Program-made: the position numbers and the translations under genes
The notes under the pieces: generated by a model
What the model was told of the DNA's origin: nothing
Database searches by the model: none
The model's input: the letters and a program-made list of their open reading frames with translations, nothing else
Origin: Akanthomyces muscarius
Taxonomy: Eukaryota; Ascomycota; Sordariomycetes; Hypocreales; Cordycipitaceae
Length of the DNA stretch: 64,000 nucleotides
NCBI RefSeq assembly: GCF_028009165.1
Contig: NC_079242.1
Location: 372,001 to 436,000, forward strand
Reading direction: 5' to 3'
Part shown: one piece after another, positions 12,601-23,600 of the stretch
Position numbering within the stretch: position 1 is the stretch's first letter
Layout: every line of letters starts with the position of its first letter

Positions 12601-12850
12601 CGTCGGCGTGGGCATTGTTGTGGGTGCTGCCGGCGCTGTCGGGAGCGCCGAAGCTGGGGAAGCTGGTCAGGGACTTGTCGCTGGCGGCGATGCTGGACGA
12701 GGAGCAGCTGCTGGTCTGGGAGTTGAGGCGGCGCGTCTTGCCAGAGCGCAGGACGCTGCGATGGGAGCGGGCGGATGAGGAGCTGTGCTGGGAGACGGAG
12801 CGCTCGAGGCCCAGCGAAGCCTGGTGATGGTCCGTCGTGATGGCGGCCAT
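9674..12850 (-). CDS. TBC-domain Rab GTPase-activating protein
   Basis: Single exon, 1058 aa. The C-terminal third is a TBC domain beginning near residue 745 (LVLGGIPVAYRSKVW). It keeps the arginine-finger motif as QIQMDIHRTL (I-x2-D-x2-R, near 797) and the glutamine-finger motif as GYCQGMNL (near 833), so GAP activity toward a Rab/Ypt is expected. An N-terminal charged helical stretch (about 150-210, RRRADERERAMRRIIREC) may be a coiled coil. The rest is Ser/Ala-rich and probably disordered. The Rab substrate cannot be assigned. The start is the first in-frame ATG (MAAITTDHH). The gene is convergent with the isomerase gene. Confidence 0.92.
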   Translation of the reverse strand: MAAITTDHHQASLGLERSVSQHSSSSARSHRSVLRSGKTRRLNSQTSSCSSSSIAASDKSLTSFPSFGAPDSAGSTHNNAHADERLKTATQESENRRFRNSAGRPSIVDSLTDVNGASRDALFQDGILTRSVPGALHQAADGHIERLIARQGAVSLVRQLAQDLAQRDAQMAGLRRRADERERAMRRIIRECGLSTMDLEARLRVVEGEMKTNGSQGSGLTQDGGLTDLMSDAMQDTVSESVYGETDLSNSTVRLGSATVSGGGSGAGKGTLRGWKDMLWGSGTAKKTSRGSSVNGDAATALRSHSSLDRRPTIQDDLFDPPDARSVRSSSRTSSIYSGVDESRKPPASLASLALKLVAGGTAQTESRGRAVSTTDKPSSARGASAASNKTAPAGRSASVAGPKALMAMRRATPGSAAAPVSSRAQAQELWGGMAGSPPKLADARQESYGPVEMDAILPPESQPPTLTQMYNNYGNSAHLTDRFGFIYDQRRKKRQREAQQMAHRIRKGSRAEMLMNGRTGISPNLLDDLPSPKFSDSDGRPSTPGSMEDKLQEEGKPKRWQDYLSIATFPTELLSHTPSVGASALEVLEGVEMSRESEQQANEPTKVQTIKSTGAGLVPVASTTTTAVDSETTPSSESEPAASVPTPDDNEPVKLLLQQLSEVHDSLQRDKTVRWNDFLRKVRAERKREGDAAVAAANAAAEARYERPAVILPETRVADGEMIGISGLGIKGKVGRAKWNEFKTLVLGGIPVAYRSKVWSECSGATALRVPGYYDDLVAQSGESDDPAVVSQIQMDIHRTLTDNIFFREGPGVSKLSEVLLAYSRRNKDVGYCQGMNLITANLLLITPSAEDAFWILASIVENILPQGYYDHSLMASRADQQVLRQYVATVLPKLSAHLDALSIELEALTFQWFLSVFTDCLCAEALFRVWDVVLCTNDGSTFLFQVALALLKLNERNLLQRDTAAGLYTYINHHMTEHAISIDGLLQASEGLRRVVRREDVEEKRNRAMQAERDMIAQRAESRGAASRRKRVASDAASSSVESTASLAVEEPRPMQ

Positions 12851-14706
12851 CGGGCTCCGCGAGAGTCAGAAGCGGAGAGGGGTGTGGGTGTGTGTATGTC
12901 GGTCTTGATGCTGTTCAGCCGTCTCGTATGGTTAGTTTCGTTTTTATTCAGAGTGTGACGGAGAAGAGAGCTGCCTGTTGAGTTGCGAGGAGACGACGGG
13001 TTATCAGTACTCAGTAAACAAAATCGTCAGGTGAGGGCCGGCCAGCAAGCTCTTGGTGGGCCAAGGGTACCCTGGGAGGCAAACAGGCAAATGCCAGGCT
13101 AGTTAGGCCAGCAAGTAGGTAGCAAGCCAGCAAACCAGGCAGTGCGCGCGAGTCTGTGACGCAACAAAACAGCGGGCAGGGCAGGTTGGCAGGCAAAGGT
13201 GGGGGCTGATTGGCGCTGCAGCCGGTCCTCTGTCAGTGGATGATGCAACAGTGTCGACATGCGGGAGGCGTAGGTGATTCGGACAGATGCTTGTTCTCGG
13301 TCTCTCCAAAAAAAATTTTTTAAAAAAAATTCAAGAAGAATGAGGTTTCAACACGCTACAATCAAGATAAAACCCACCCAACAAAATGGCAAATAAGAAA
13401 AAGGGGCCTGGCGACAAAGGGAGCCGCTGTGAACTGCGTCCAGACCCCATCTGATGCCTCGAGCCGACTCCCACCTCGGTGGGGCCAAGCAGCTCTACAG
13501 GGGTCGAGGGGGTCTCTTCAGGGCGCTGGCCAGAGCCACAGGGGTTCTCTCCAGGCAGACGGGAATCCACAGGCCATCAGGTCCCTGAATGCAGCGCTTC
13601 TGCGGGCACGCAAGCCGGCCACGAGCATCAACCGCCACTAAAAAGAATCCTAATTCCACTGCAGAAGCCCACCAGGTTTCACCCGCAGAATGGGAGAGTC
13701 GGCCTGGCCCGTCCGTCCGTCCATCCGTCACACAATGCAATGCACAGCCAGGACCGTCGATTATGCAAGCCAGCCGCTCGCTGCACGTCGAAACGCGGCG
13801 CATGATGCTATAATGCGAGGCATGCATGTGCACATGCATTTCTGTTTCCTTTCTTTCTTTCTTCTTCCCCCCACCGGCGCGCCCGCCAGGGCCTTCACTT
13901 TCACGCACCACAGCTTGGCGGCCCTGCTAGTGCCATCCTCACTAAACGCAATCTATAATCCAACTGGCCCTAATCTCAGCGCATGCCAAACCGGCCCGAG
14001 GGAGAGGTGACTGAAATTGGCAAGGAAAAATAAAGCACTTGAAAAAATCCTACAGAAATACCCAAAACATCTCTTATCCCTCCTTTCTTCCCTCGAGACA
14101 AAAAAATCCACTGCCTGCATCGCCTTGATTGCCCTCCCCGCATCCCTCTTCACCCTTGTCTTAGACACACCACATCTCTTGCAGCCTTCTCCCTTGCCGA
14201 CTTGGCCTCTGCTGGTCTCGCCCGCCGTCCTGGCAAACCCTTCAAAAGCAATTCAGCATACCTAAGCTTACTACCCCGTCATCCCTCCTGGCGAAAGAAA
14301 CACCCGAGACAGTCGCCTCGAGTCTGCGGCTCCCCTTGCAGCCACCAACACGCTTGCCCAAATGTCACCAACAATCAAACGCACCATCATCTGCAGACAA
14401 AAAGTGATATGCGTTCATCTAAATATGCCTACTCATGCCATCTAATCCATGTATCCTTTGCTATGCACAAAAGTTCAAAAAGTGTACGAGAAACCCTGTC
14501 CCAAAACAAGTCCATTCCAGGGACATCCTATGCTCCCCTGCCCTTGCTTCCAACAACGCCTGGGGGAGAAAAAAAATCAAAACTCCCCGGATCAAGTCAT
14601 CAGCATTATTTCCTTCCCGTGTATCCGTACCCAATTCTGTTCCGCCGTTCCCGATCCCATCAATCATTAAAACAAGGCTCTTCCACCTCGCCGGCTATCG
14701 CAATGC
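12851..14706. other. Upstream region of the TBC gene and 3' region of the LRR scaffold gene
   Basis: 1.86 kb with no convincing gene; the ORFs present are short and have no recognisable motifs. An A-tract/T-tract/A-tract element sits at about 13307-13330 and a CT-rich run at 13848-13868. The rest appears to be TBC upstream sequence and scaffold 3' UTR. Confidence 0.5.
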
Positions 14707-17700
14707 CTACGCAAAGCTGTCTTCCCCGTTCCATCGACTGCTTTGTGCTTGCTCGCAGTCCTCCTCTTTCTTTTCGCACGCCCCGTCGGCTTCTTCGCCC
14801 TCTTCCTTTTGCTCCGGTACCCCGACCAAGCCCTCTTCCGCAAGCGCCGTCAGGAGGCTGTCCATGGCCAGAACCTGCTTCCGACGCATCGGTAGGCCAT
14901 CCAGTATGCGCAGTCGGCTGCAGCTAGCTGCCAACACTACCTGGTGCAATCTTCGCCGAAGCTTGGTCGGCTCATCTAGTCGGCTGACGTACAGCTCATC
15001 TCGCTCCTCGTCGGCATCTGGCAGCGCAAACGGCATTGTTGTCTCTTTTCCGTTCGTCTTCACAAGCGCCTGCAGCGGTGCGTAGAATCCAAGCGTCATG
15101 GGATTGTCTCTCGTGTCCAATCTTGTCAAATGAGGAAAGTCGATGAGGAGCTGTGTGACCGACGTAGAGTCCGCAAGACGGTTGCCTGCCATCAAAAGCT
15201 TCTTCAGCCGTGGAATGTACTGTAGAGACTTCACATTTGAAATCGCGTTAAAGTTAATATTCAGCGATCGCAGATTCGGCATCAGTTGGCCAACCTCGCT
15301 CGGCAGGCTAGTCAGTCCGCAGTTGGCAAGCTCAAGTAGCTGCAGGTTCAACATGTCCACCTTTGGCTCGAACGACCTCAGATAGTTGCCAGAAAGATAG
15401 AGTTTGCGCACTTCGTATCCCACCGACAAGAATTCAAGAGAAAGCGGTTCTTGCCCTCGCTGCTCCCGGAGAGAAAGGCTGTCGAGTCGTCTGGTTCGCT
15501 GCAATCCAGTCACAGTGGGCAGCTGGTTGCCGTCCGCAAGTAGCATGTGAAGATTGGGTAGTCCACTGACATCGAGATGTGTGAGCTCATTCTGGCTGAC
15601 GTCGAGATGGCGAATCGTCTTGCATGCTTTGGTAGCTTCAAATGTCTGCAGTCTGTTGTTGGACAACTTCAGTTTCGACAGGCATGGTGCGAGATGTACG
15701 TTGCGAACCACTTCAATGCTGTTGCCTGTGAGGTCAAGCTCTGTGAGCCTGTGAAACGCGCTGTACTCAAAGTCGAGCTCCTCAATCAGGTTGTCTCGCG
15801 CTCGCAACAAGAGCAGTCCTTCATGCGACTCCAGTCCGTCCAAGCTCGTGAGCCTATTGTTGTCCGCCTTGAGGCTTCGCAGATGCACCAGGTTTCGCAG
15901 CGCAGATAGATTCTTTACCTCATTGCCAGAAATGTCAACATACTGCAGATTGACGAGGTGATTCCACGAAGTCAGCTCCGTCAGCATGTTCTGCGACACC
16001 TTGAGCTGCCGCACACTACAGGGCACTCCCTCCAAATGACCAAGCGCATTTTGAGATGCATCAAGGGTCACCACCTTACCGCAAAACTCCTCAAGCATAT
16101 GCAGGCTTGTAAGTCGCTTCTCGCTCAGGTCGAGCTCCTCGAGATCTTGCCAGTAGGGCTCACATGGCTCAACCTCGGTTATTCCTTCGACAAGGTTGCG
16201 CAGAGTCAGCGACATGACCTTCCTTGAGCCATCGCCAGTCGATAGGTGTCGGTTGCCCAGCACGTAGCTAACCTCAAATCCAAATGACTGGTCTCCTTGG
16301 TTGACGTTGAGCTCGGAGAGCGGGCTCAGAGACATGTTGGCGACATTATGTCCGATGATGGCACTATCATCACCGACGAGCGCCAGGCTCTTGTTTCCCG
16401 GCGTTCGGCTGATGACGACGCTGAGCGACCTTTGCCGACTCTCCTGTCCTCCGTAGTTCACGAGACTCTGCTCCCCTATGAAGCTAAGCTGGTTTCCTTC
16501 ACTGGCGAGTAGCTCGACGGTACCATCCTCGTCCTGTTCGTTGATCGGTGAGACTGGCCGACGAAAAAAATCTGGCCCTTGCTGCGATGCATATCTCATG
16601 GTCGGGGGTCTGGACTTGTTATCCATCTGCCGCAGAGCCGCTTTGCCAGAAAATCCTTGCGGTGGTGATTGGTCAGGGCTTTTGTCGTAATTGATCGAGT
16701 GCGGGGTCGCCTCTTCGTCAAAACTATCAGTACCCATGGCGATAGCCTCTTGGATGATTGACGCAATCGGCGAGGAGAACGAGATGGTCATGTTTCGTCG
16801 CCTTGTTGTTCCAGATCGAGAGCTATAAGTCCCTTGGCCCTCTTGCCTGTCCATGTTTGGCAGCTCTTCCACCTCTCCTTCATTCTGATCGGGTGAGAAA
16901 GGGATAAATCCCACTTGTGGAGTGAGAGGAGAGGACTGAGGGCCGGCCACACCAGGGCCTTGCCCATTGTTCATAACAGGCTTCAAGTTTCGTATTTCCT
17001 GTGTCATGTCGACGGTCAGATCAGGAATGCTAGCGAATGGATCCTCTTCGCTATCATCAGTAGCTGCGACGCTGTTATTCTGAGCGTCGGGGTTTGCGTC
17101 CTTCTTTTTAATCCAGATATTTTGGGACTTGTCAAGATACATGCTGCCCACTCTATCAGGGATAAGATGCGAAACACTTTCAGGCATGATTGTTCTTCTA
17201 GAGTCAGAGTTGGTCGAAGATGTCGTGGGCATGGTGTTTGCTGAGCGAGTGGATGAGTTCGAAGGGTAGCCCCGTGTCGGGCTGGCGGGGGGCGATGAGT
17301 CCAGAAATGGCCCAGAAATTCGCACATTGGCAAGATCGCTGACGAGATTGTCAGTTCCGGGCAGCGTGGCCGCAGCGCGACCGAAAGTCGTCTGCTGAAT
17401 CTGTCTCTCAAGATGATGAGCAGCTCGGATGGCATCTTGCGCCATGCTAACAGACCGCATCGAAGACGTGACGAGATCACCCATGTCGCTCATCTCCTTG
17501 TACTGCTTCAATCTCGCCTCCAGTTCCGGGTCATTAGAGCGTCCTTGGTAGTTTGGCGATTGCTTTCCTTCACGGCTTGGGGGTCGAGACAGGGGTTCGT
17601 ATGTGGAGTCCGGCTGCGACCCTACCACAGATGCAATCTCAGCCTCTGCACCTGTGTTGTGCTCTTCCTCTGATTCCTCCAAGCTTGTCAATCCAGTCGG

Positions 17701-19902
17701 CTTCACCTGGTTCCGAATCATGGCCATGATCTGCGCTGCTTGATCAACAAAATCCTGCGTCTTGATTGATGGTTTTCGTTCCGTTTCGGTGGGGGCATCA
17801 CCAGCCTGGTTCGCCATGTTTAGAGAGTCTTCGAATTCTTGCGAAGATTTTCGGCTCGAAGCAGGAGAGCAAGGTTTTAGAATTCTTCTTGCAGCTGAGA
17901 CGTCAGCTTCTGCGATTTGGAACTGGCCAGGTCTAGCATCCTTGCGCTTTTTGCCCATGACACTCTGCATTTGCTGGTGGGCGGCATCCACTTGCGAAAG
18001 CTGCTCTTGTCGGTTATGAGTTGCGTCAGAGCGTCGTAAGGTTCGCCTTCTCTTTGGCGTAGGGTCCTTGACGGGGGAATTTCTTGTGCGCTTCGCATCA
18101 GACACCTCATGTTCACGTCCTGGGGTGTTGCGTAGTTCAGGTGCTTCCTTGGCAACTTCCGGTCGATGCGCGTCCATCGCCACATCAGTTGATGCGCTAG
18201 ATCGTTCTCGTCGCCGTGAGACCAGCAATTTAGATGCATTTCCAAAAGACATGTGACGGCGAGACCCCGTAGGAATCATATGCGCCTCTGGCGAAACATT
18301 CTCCTTGTCCGTGCCATCAAAGATATCATGCGCCTCAGACATGTCTGCTGTAAATTCGTAATCGTCCAGCTGGCCGCCTCCAAAATGACTCACAGATCGT
18401 CGGCTCTGATCCATACCGTCAACCTTTTCAGGGTCAGCTAGACCTGTGCCTTGGCCAGACGAGTTGCCAGAGTCGACATCCTCAAATTGGCTAATTCGCC
18501 TCAGCAAAGTTTGGTTCGTAAAAGTGTCGTAGGGCCCAAAAAGCTTTAGCGGACTGCCACTTGGATTGATGCTGCGTTTATCTGGACTGGGAAAAGGTGC
18601 TCTGGGCAGGGATGGGCTTTCCATTGACTGAGAAGCGCCTCGAGAAGGCAGTTCTGTTCGAATGGTGGGAAATCTCTTTGGTGTACTGGCTTGTAAGGAT
18701 TCTTCTGGCAGCATCTCTGAGGTATCCACGCCAAGGTCAGGACTCAGCGCTCTGTTATAGAACGAGCCATCTCCTGAGCGTCCGCCACGTCGCAAATTGA
18801 TTTGACCCGCATTACGAGTAAAGTGATCAAGTGCCTCGATCTCGGATGGTCTCTCGACCGTTGCGCCAGGGTATAGCGAGTCATTGCCGGCATCACTGCC
18901 CTGGCTCTTCAGAACACGCTCAAGCTTCGATTGTAATTCAATAATGGGTAACTCCATAGCGCCGAATTTGACTTGGCCGTCTTCTCCATCATGTCGCTCA
19001 ATGACAATAGGGCTAAAATCTTCGTTGTCATCGGTCTGACCGCTCACTTTGCGGAGAGATCCCTGTGTAGGGCGCGGCGCATTGAGCAGCACCTTATTGC
19101 GGGCAATGCTACCGACATGCTGCAGGGGAGATTCATCGACTAAATTTTCTGCTGGTAGTGATGAGAGAAAGCTATTGTTCCCATTCGACGTCGATCGGAA
19201 GTGGGTGCTGCGGTTTCCTCGTCTTGGGCTCGGACTAGGCGTCACTTGTTCGGGGAAATCGTGCTCATCTTGCTCGGCTAGTTCGAGCAATCGATCGATG
19301 TCTTCGTCTGGCTCGTATTGGTATAGCGGTGGGCTTGAGGGCATTGTGCGGTCAGGCAATGCTTGACCATATTGAGTATCACTGAGATCTGCCTGTGGCG
19401 GCTTGAACATGTCCTGTAGGCCAGCAGCGGCGGAGCAAAACAAGTCACGCTGCTCGCCATACTGCACCTCGCCGTTGATTAGGCGCCGCTTCCACTCGGG
19501 CGTTCCTTCCTTCGCCGTCATCGAGTCTAGACTTTTGTGCACGACTGAGCCGCACGTAGCAGCGGAGACGGAGCGCGAACCCTTGGAGTCTAGTTTGAGC
19601 TCTCGCGAGAGTTTTGAGGGAAGCTTGTTGTGTGATATATTTATTTCGTTGGCTGTCCTTTCGTTGAGGACATGGCTGCTGTCGCCTGTGATAGGGGAGT
19701 ACACTGGATTTGCGCCGGCGCGAAGCGGTATCTTGCTTGGGGTGGCATCGGCGTGAGGTTTCAGCGGAGGAAGCTGCAGGTCGGAGGCATCTGAGCCACG
19801 TTCAGAGACCCAGTCCTCCGAGAGGGAGTCCAACCAGGCATGAGCCATCGCGGAGGGACTATATAGGTAGAGGTAAGGATTGGTTGAGGATGTCGCTTCC
19901 AA
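14707..19902 (-). CDS. cdc11: LRR scaffold of the septation initiation network (Nud1/Cdc11/SnaD-like)
   Basis: Single exon, 1731 aa. The N-terminus carries AWLDSLSEDWVSERGSD, which I recognise as typical of filamentous-fungal Cdc11/Nud1 homologues. Residues to about 1240 are long, Ser/Pro-rich and probably disordered. About ten leucine-rich repeats follow (roughly 1245-1610; e.g. LEELDLSEKRLTSL, LRSLKADNNRLTSL). A conserved cap (LRRRLHQVVLAASCSRLRIL) and an acidic Glu-rich tail close the protein. The family tethers SIN/MEN kinases at the spindle pole body to time septation (family knowledge). The start at 19902 is the first ATG; an internal ATG 18 codons later (MAHAWLDS) is equally plausible. 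It is head-to-head with the next gene, 722 bp apart. Confidence 0.82.
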   Translation of the reverse strand: MEATSSTNPYLYLYSPSAMAHAWLDSLSEDWVSERGSDASDLQLPPLKPHADATPSKIPLRAGANPVYSPITGDSSHVLNERTANEINISHNKLPSKLSRELKLDSKGSRSVSAATCGSVVHKSLDSMTAKEGTPEWKRRLINGEVQYGEQRDLFCSAAAGLQDMFKPPQADLSDTQYGQALPDRTMPSSPPLYQYEPDEDIDRLLELAEQDEHDFPEQVTPSPSPRRGNRSTHFRSTSNGNNSFLSSLPAENLVDESPLQHVGSIARNKVLLNAPRPTQGSLRKVSGQTDDNEDFSPIVIERHDGEDGQVKFGAMELPIIELQSKLERVLKSQGSDAGNDSLYPGATVERPSEIEALDHFTRNAGQINLRRGGRSGDGSFYNRALSPDLGVDTSEMLPEESLQASTPKRFPTIRTELPSRGASQSMESPSLPRAPFPSPDKRSINPSGSPLKLFGPYDTFTNQTLLRRISQFEDVDSGNSSGQGTGLADPEKVDGMDQSRRSVSHFGGGQLDDYEFTADMSEAHDIFDGTDKENVSPEAHMIPTGSRRHMSFGNASKLLVSRRRERSSASTDVAMDAHRPEVAKEAPELRNTPGREHEVSDAKRTRNSPVKDPTPKRRRTLRRSDATHNRQEQLSQVDAAHQQMQSVMGKKRKDARPGQFQIAEADVSAARRILKPCSPASSRKSSQEFEDSLNMANQAGDAPTETERKPSIKTQDFVDQAAQIMAMIRNQVKPTGLTSLEESEEEHNTGAEAEIASVVGSQPDSTYEPLSRPPSREGKQSPNYQGRSNDPELEARLKQYKEMSDMGDLVTSSMRSVSMAQDAIRAAHHLERQIQQTTFGRAAATLPGTDNLVSDLANVRISGPFLDSSPPASPTRGYPSNSSTRSANTMPTTSSTNSDSRRTIMPESVSHLIPDRVGSMYLDKSQNIWIKKKDANPDAQNNSVAATDDSEEDPFASIPDLTVDMTQEIRNLKPVMNNGQGPGVAGPQSSPLTPQVGFIPFSPDQNEGEVEELPNMDRQEGQGTYSSRSGTTRRRNMTISFSSPIASIIQEAIAMGTDSFDEEATPHSINYDKSPDQSPPQGFSGKAALRQMDNKSRPPTMRYASQQGPDFFRRPVSPINEQDEDGTVELLASEGNQLSFIGEQSLVNYGGQESRQRSLSVVISRTPGNKSLALVGDDSAIIGHNVANMSLSPLSELNVNQGDQSFGFEVSYVLGNRHLSTGDGSRKVMSLTLRNLVEGITEVEPCEPYWQDLEELDLSEKRLTSLHMLEEFCGKVVTLDASQNALGHLEGVPCSVRQLKVSQNMLTELTSWNHLVNLQYVDISGNEVKNLSALRNLVHLRSLKADNNRLTSLDGLESHEGLLLLRARDNLIEELDFEYSAFHRLTELDLTGNSIEVVRNVHLAPCLSKLKLSNNRLQTFEATKACKTIRHLDVSQNELTHLDVSGLPNLHMLLADGNQLPTVTGLQRTRRLDSLSLREQRGQEPLSLEFLSVGYEVRKLYLSGNYLRSFEPKVDMLNLQLLELANCGLTSLPSEVGQLMPNLRSLNINFNAISNVKSLQYIPRLKKLLMAGNRLADSTSVTQLLIDFPHLTRLDTRDNPMTLGFYAPLQALVKTNGKETTMPFALPDADEERDELYVSRLDEPTKLRRRLHQVVLAASCSRLRILDGLPMRRKQVLAMDSLLTALAEEGLVGVPEQKEEGEEADGACEKKEEDCEQAQSSRWNGEDSFA

Positions 19903-20624
19903 CTAGTATATCATCGTCATCTGGAGATTGTTGACGCTCGAAGTGTTTTGGTGGGGTCGAGGAACTGTATCGCAAGTATGGCGCACACCAAGATGATGAT
20001 GCGCAAACGATATACGAAAGCCAAAAAAGAGTATAACAAACACCGGGCTGTACAAATGACAAAGTAAGTTCGAAATCACTGCAACGGCGTCCTGGGCAGG
20101 GGATTAGTGCTTCCAAAGCCGATAAGGCGCGAGTCGTTTGCGGGCTGCGCGTTGGTTACATGGTGCATCAGGTAAACAAACGTGCTGTCCAGATCCGGTA
20201 AGTGCAGTTGCCCTGCCAACATCGGCCGCCTCACGTGCTGGGCTGGCCGTAATTCGAGATGCTGCGTAACGAGCGCATTCACAAGCAAGATTTTGCTAAA
20301 AATTTATAACTGAGATCGCGGATAATTTCTTTCGGCAGAATTAAGAGGCAAACAATTTCTTATCCAAGAGCAGCCGCCGTTGTTGTCAGTCGAACCCCCA
20401 GTAGAAAGCAAACGCGAAGTGCCACTTTACGCGCCATCACGTGGAGACGCGGTACGCGTCTGTGGAGGACTGTCGTGAACTTTGCCCCGAGACATTCCTG
20501 AAATTAATTCGCAGGCTGGGAGTTACTCACAGATCCAGCCCCTCATCGCTCATCGTCCATGGCAGCTGCCACACCACAAATCTAAAAGCAGCATTCTACA
20601 TCTGTACATGATTTCCTCAAGTAA
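19903..20624. promoter_or_regulatory. Divergent promoter with two CACGTG boxes
   Basis: 722 bp between the starts of the LRR scaffold gene (-) and the disordered-protein gene (+). CACGTG occurs at 20232-20237 and 20438-20443. An AT-rich stretch at 20285-20340 may be the nucleosome-poor core. Shared control of the two genes is inference. Confidence 0.45.
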
Positions 20625-23600
20625 ATGATGCTGCAAGACGTCATGCCGCCCGGAGCTCCTCGATCAACCCGGCCACTCGTCGACACCATATACTGCGAGG
20701 CCCAGTGCCCTGACGAGGATGTCTATTACTTTGGATCTGATGACGACCTATATGAAAGTCCTCGTGAGAGGAAGCGTCGCTACGAACTCGCTGGACAGCG
20801 CTTTCTCGATGGCTCTGCACCACGATTATTCTCAGCGTCTCTGAGAGGACCTTTCGAAAGTAGCCGAGGTTGGAAGAATCCCTGGGCTAGCAAGACACGA
20901 TCGACCCGAATTGCACAACCACCGAAGCCACAAAGCTCATGCTCTACGAAAGCACCTACTCCTCTCAAAGCTACGAAACGCCATGTCAAACACCTGCCTG
21001 CGCAAATGAGCTTGGACAGGTCTGAGTGTCACTTGCCTAGTCCGCAGAGCCTCAAGACGGCATCGTTGTCAGCAGATGCTCACCCATTCCTTGAGGATGA
21101 AGAGCTGCAAGCGGTTCAAGCATGGCGCCACAATATCCATTCAACAGAACCAGACGTAGTACAACAGGCCACGCCAACAGCCACCGACGCCATCTCTCCT
21201 CTCAAGCGCAAAGCCAGCCACAATTGGCTAAAAACCGTTCCTGACAAGAGAACTAGAGCTGAGCGCGCCGAAAACGATGCGTCGGATCGATCTAAGAGAC
21301 GATTTTCTGCTTTCCCGGATTTGTCGCTACAGGGCGGTGAGCAGCCAGATCTTGTAACAAACGCCCGGCTGGGATCGAGCACAAGGTTCTCGCCAAGGAA
21401 TTCCACCAGTCAACTCATTTCACCTCCCAAGCAGTCCCTGGGCGCCAGAAACACTGCCAAATCTCCAGTCCCGGTCAATAGCAAGCCGAGCGAAAAACCT
21501 AGCCAGGAACAGCAGGCCGCTGCAACTTTATCATCACCAGTATCTCTCCGAAATGTCAAGCAAGAAAAGCCTGATACACAGCCGTCTCCCCTAAAGTTCA
21601 AGGTCAAAGTTCATGTCACATCCGATGCATCTCAATGGCTCGATACTCTCCCGCCGAAGACAACTGCCATGCATTACACAGCCAGTAACGGCGTTGTTCA
21701 GAAGCCATATCGAGTACCAGACGATGAGGACTTTGTTTTTGATCTAGCTATGGCTCCGCCCTCAGACTTTTCAGAAAGCGAGGACGATGAATCGAGTCAA
21801 GAAGTGGAACATGCCACCGAAGCTGCCTTGGAAGAACCCCAACCGTCCGTGCGGAACGAGAAACCAGGTCCAGAGACTGATGGCTCGTCCGATTCGGACC
21901 TTACTGAGCTTTCCGGGTCTCCGGAGCTATCAGATATAAATGAATCTGCAGAAGAATCAGAAGCAGTATCTGCGGAAGAATTGGATGAAATGCAGGATGA
22001 CTCAAGCGAGGCTCCGGACTTTGCAGAAATGAAAATGGTTGATGATGGAACCGCGTCCGAATCTATGAGGACGACTGACGAGGTTCAAGTCGAAAGACCC
22101 ACTGAGGCCGAAGAAAGCTTGGATTGGGAAGGGTTCTCTACTGCCGAAGATGCTTCAGAGATGGGCAAGACCGCTGATGCTAGCGAAGTTGACGAGATTC
22201 CTGGAGTAGCCATGTCTCATTCAGTCCTGAAAGAAACGACATGTCTTTTGGCAAACGAGTCGCACGACGCATCAGGCTCAGAGACTTGCCAAATGCCTCA
22301 GCAAGACGCCGTTGAACCCGCGGCAGAGCTCAATGCTGCTGATCACGTTTCCAGCCCTGTTGCAGAAGAGGAACGTGTACAGAGCAGCCCTTGTGTCACC
22401 GAGGCTTCAACCCACTCGGTGGCTGAGCCTGCGGTACCACCGTCTCCCAAGGTCAAACAAGAATCATCCGAGTTTTCCTTGAGGGCAATGTTCCGAAACT
22501 TGGTCCCGACAAAGTCATGGGCCCAGTTGACGCACCTGACTTCTAGTCCTCCACAAGCAACGATGCAAGAGCTCATTGCACCAGCTACAACGGAGGAGCA
22601 TGTCCTGCCAAGCGTTGAGGACGTTGACTATGAAAACGTTTCCGGAGACGAGAGTGACGGAACCCCGATGATGGTAGAACTCGGCTCCGAGACGGGGGAG
22701 CAATCGGCGACTTTGCACACTGGCGCGGCCCCCGCCAAAGAAGGTGATGAGGCTTGTCAACATTCGCTCCCTGAGCCGGGTAGTGCTCTCGCATCCGAGA
22801 AACCGGCAACACCCCAGCATCAGCCTGTTGCAGAGGGCAGCTTTTCCAGAACTGCTTTGGAGCAGAACCAGTCGAAACTGAGCGACGAACCGACAGCAGA
22901 GAACGAGACCGCCGATCCAGTGGCTGTAGCTGGAGTACCGCAAGAGCCACATACCCCTTCTGGCCGGGAAACAACCCCAGCGCCGTGCACTGCAACAGAT
23001 GAGATCCCGCCTGCTGTTGAAACTCCCGTTACGCCTGTGACAGCCAAAACTCCATCGCCTGTTAGCAAGGCAACCGACTCTGAACCTCGATTTGCATTCA
23101 AGTCCTTTGCTGCGTTTACGACACCATCGCCAGAGCGTCTGCGTGTTAGGAAGCGTCGCACGCTTACCGGATCAAGTCTTCGCCATGCACGCCTCAAAAG
23201 CATATTATCGTCAGGCCATGCCGACTCAACTCGACGCAGAAGCAACCGAGTATCATGGCTCCTCCCGGGCGAGCAGGACGCAGAGGGCAGCCATTCAGAG
23301 GGCAAGGCCGGTGCCAGCCACGGTGCGCCATCCTCGCCGCCGCCCCGAACGCCGCTGGCAGAGCTCCCTACTGCGGCTAATGAGAAGTTTGCAAAGCACT
23401 TTTCCTCGGTCGTGAAGCGCACCGATGGGCTGCGCCACCGGTTCCACGTCACCGCGAACACTGATCGTGGAGTTGGAAGCCTGGCACTCAACAGCAGCAG
23501 CCAGACATCCAGCATCGTGGCCAGGAGCAAGAACACTGTTGGTGACGCGATGGAAGGTACCCCCTCAACGGCGGCGGCAGCGAGCCACGACGTGGAGAAT

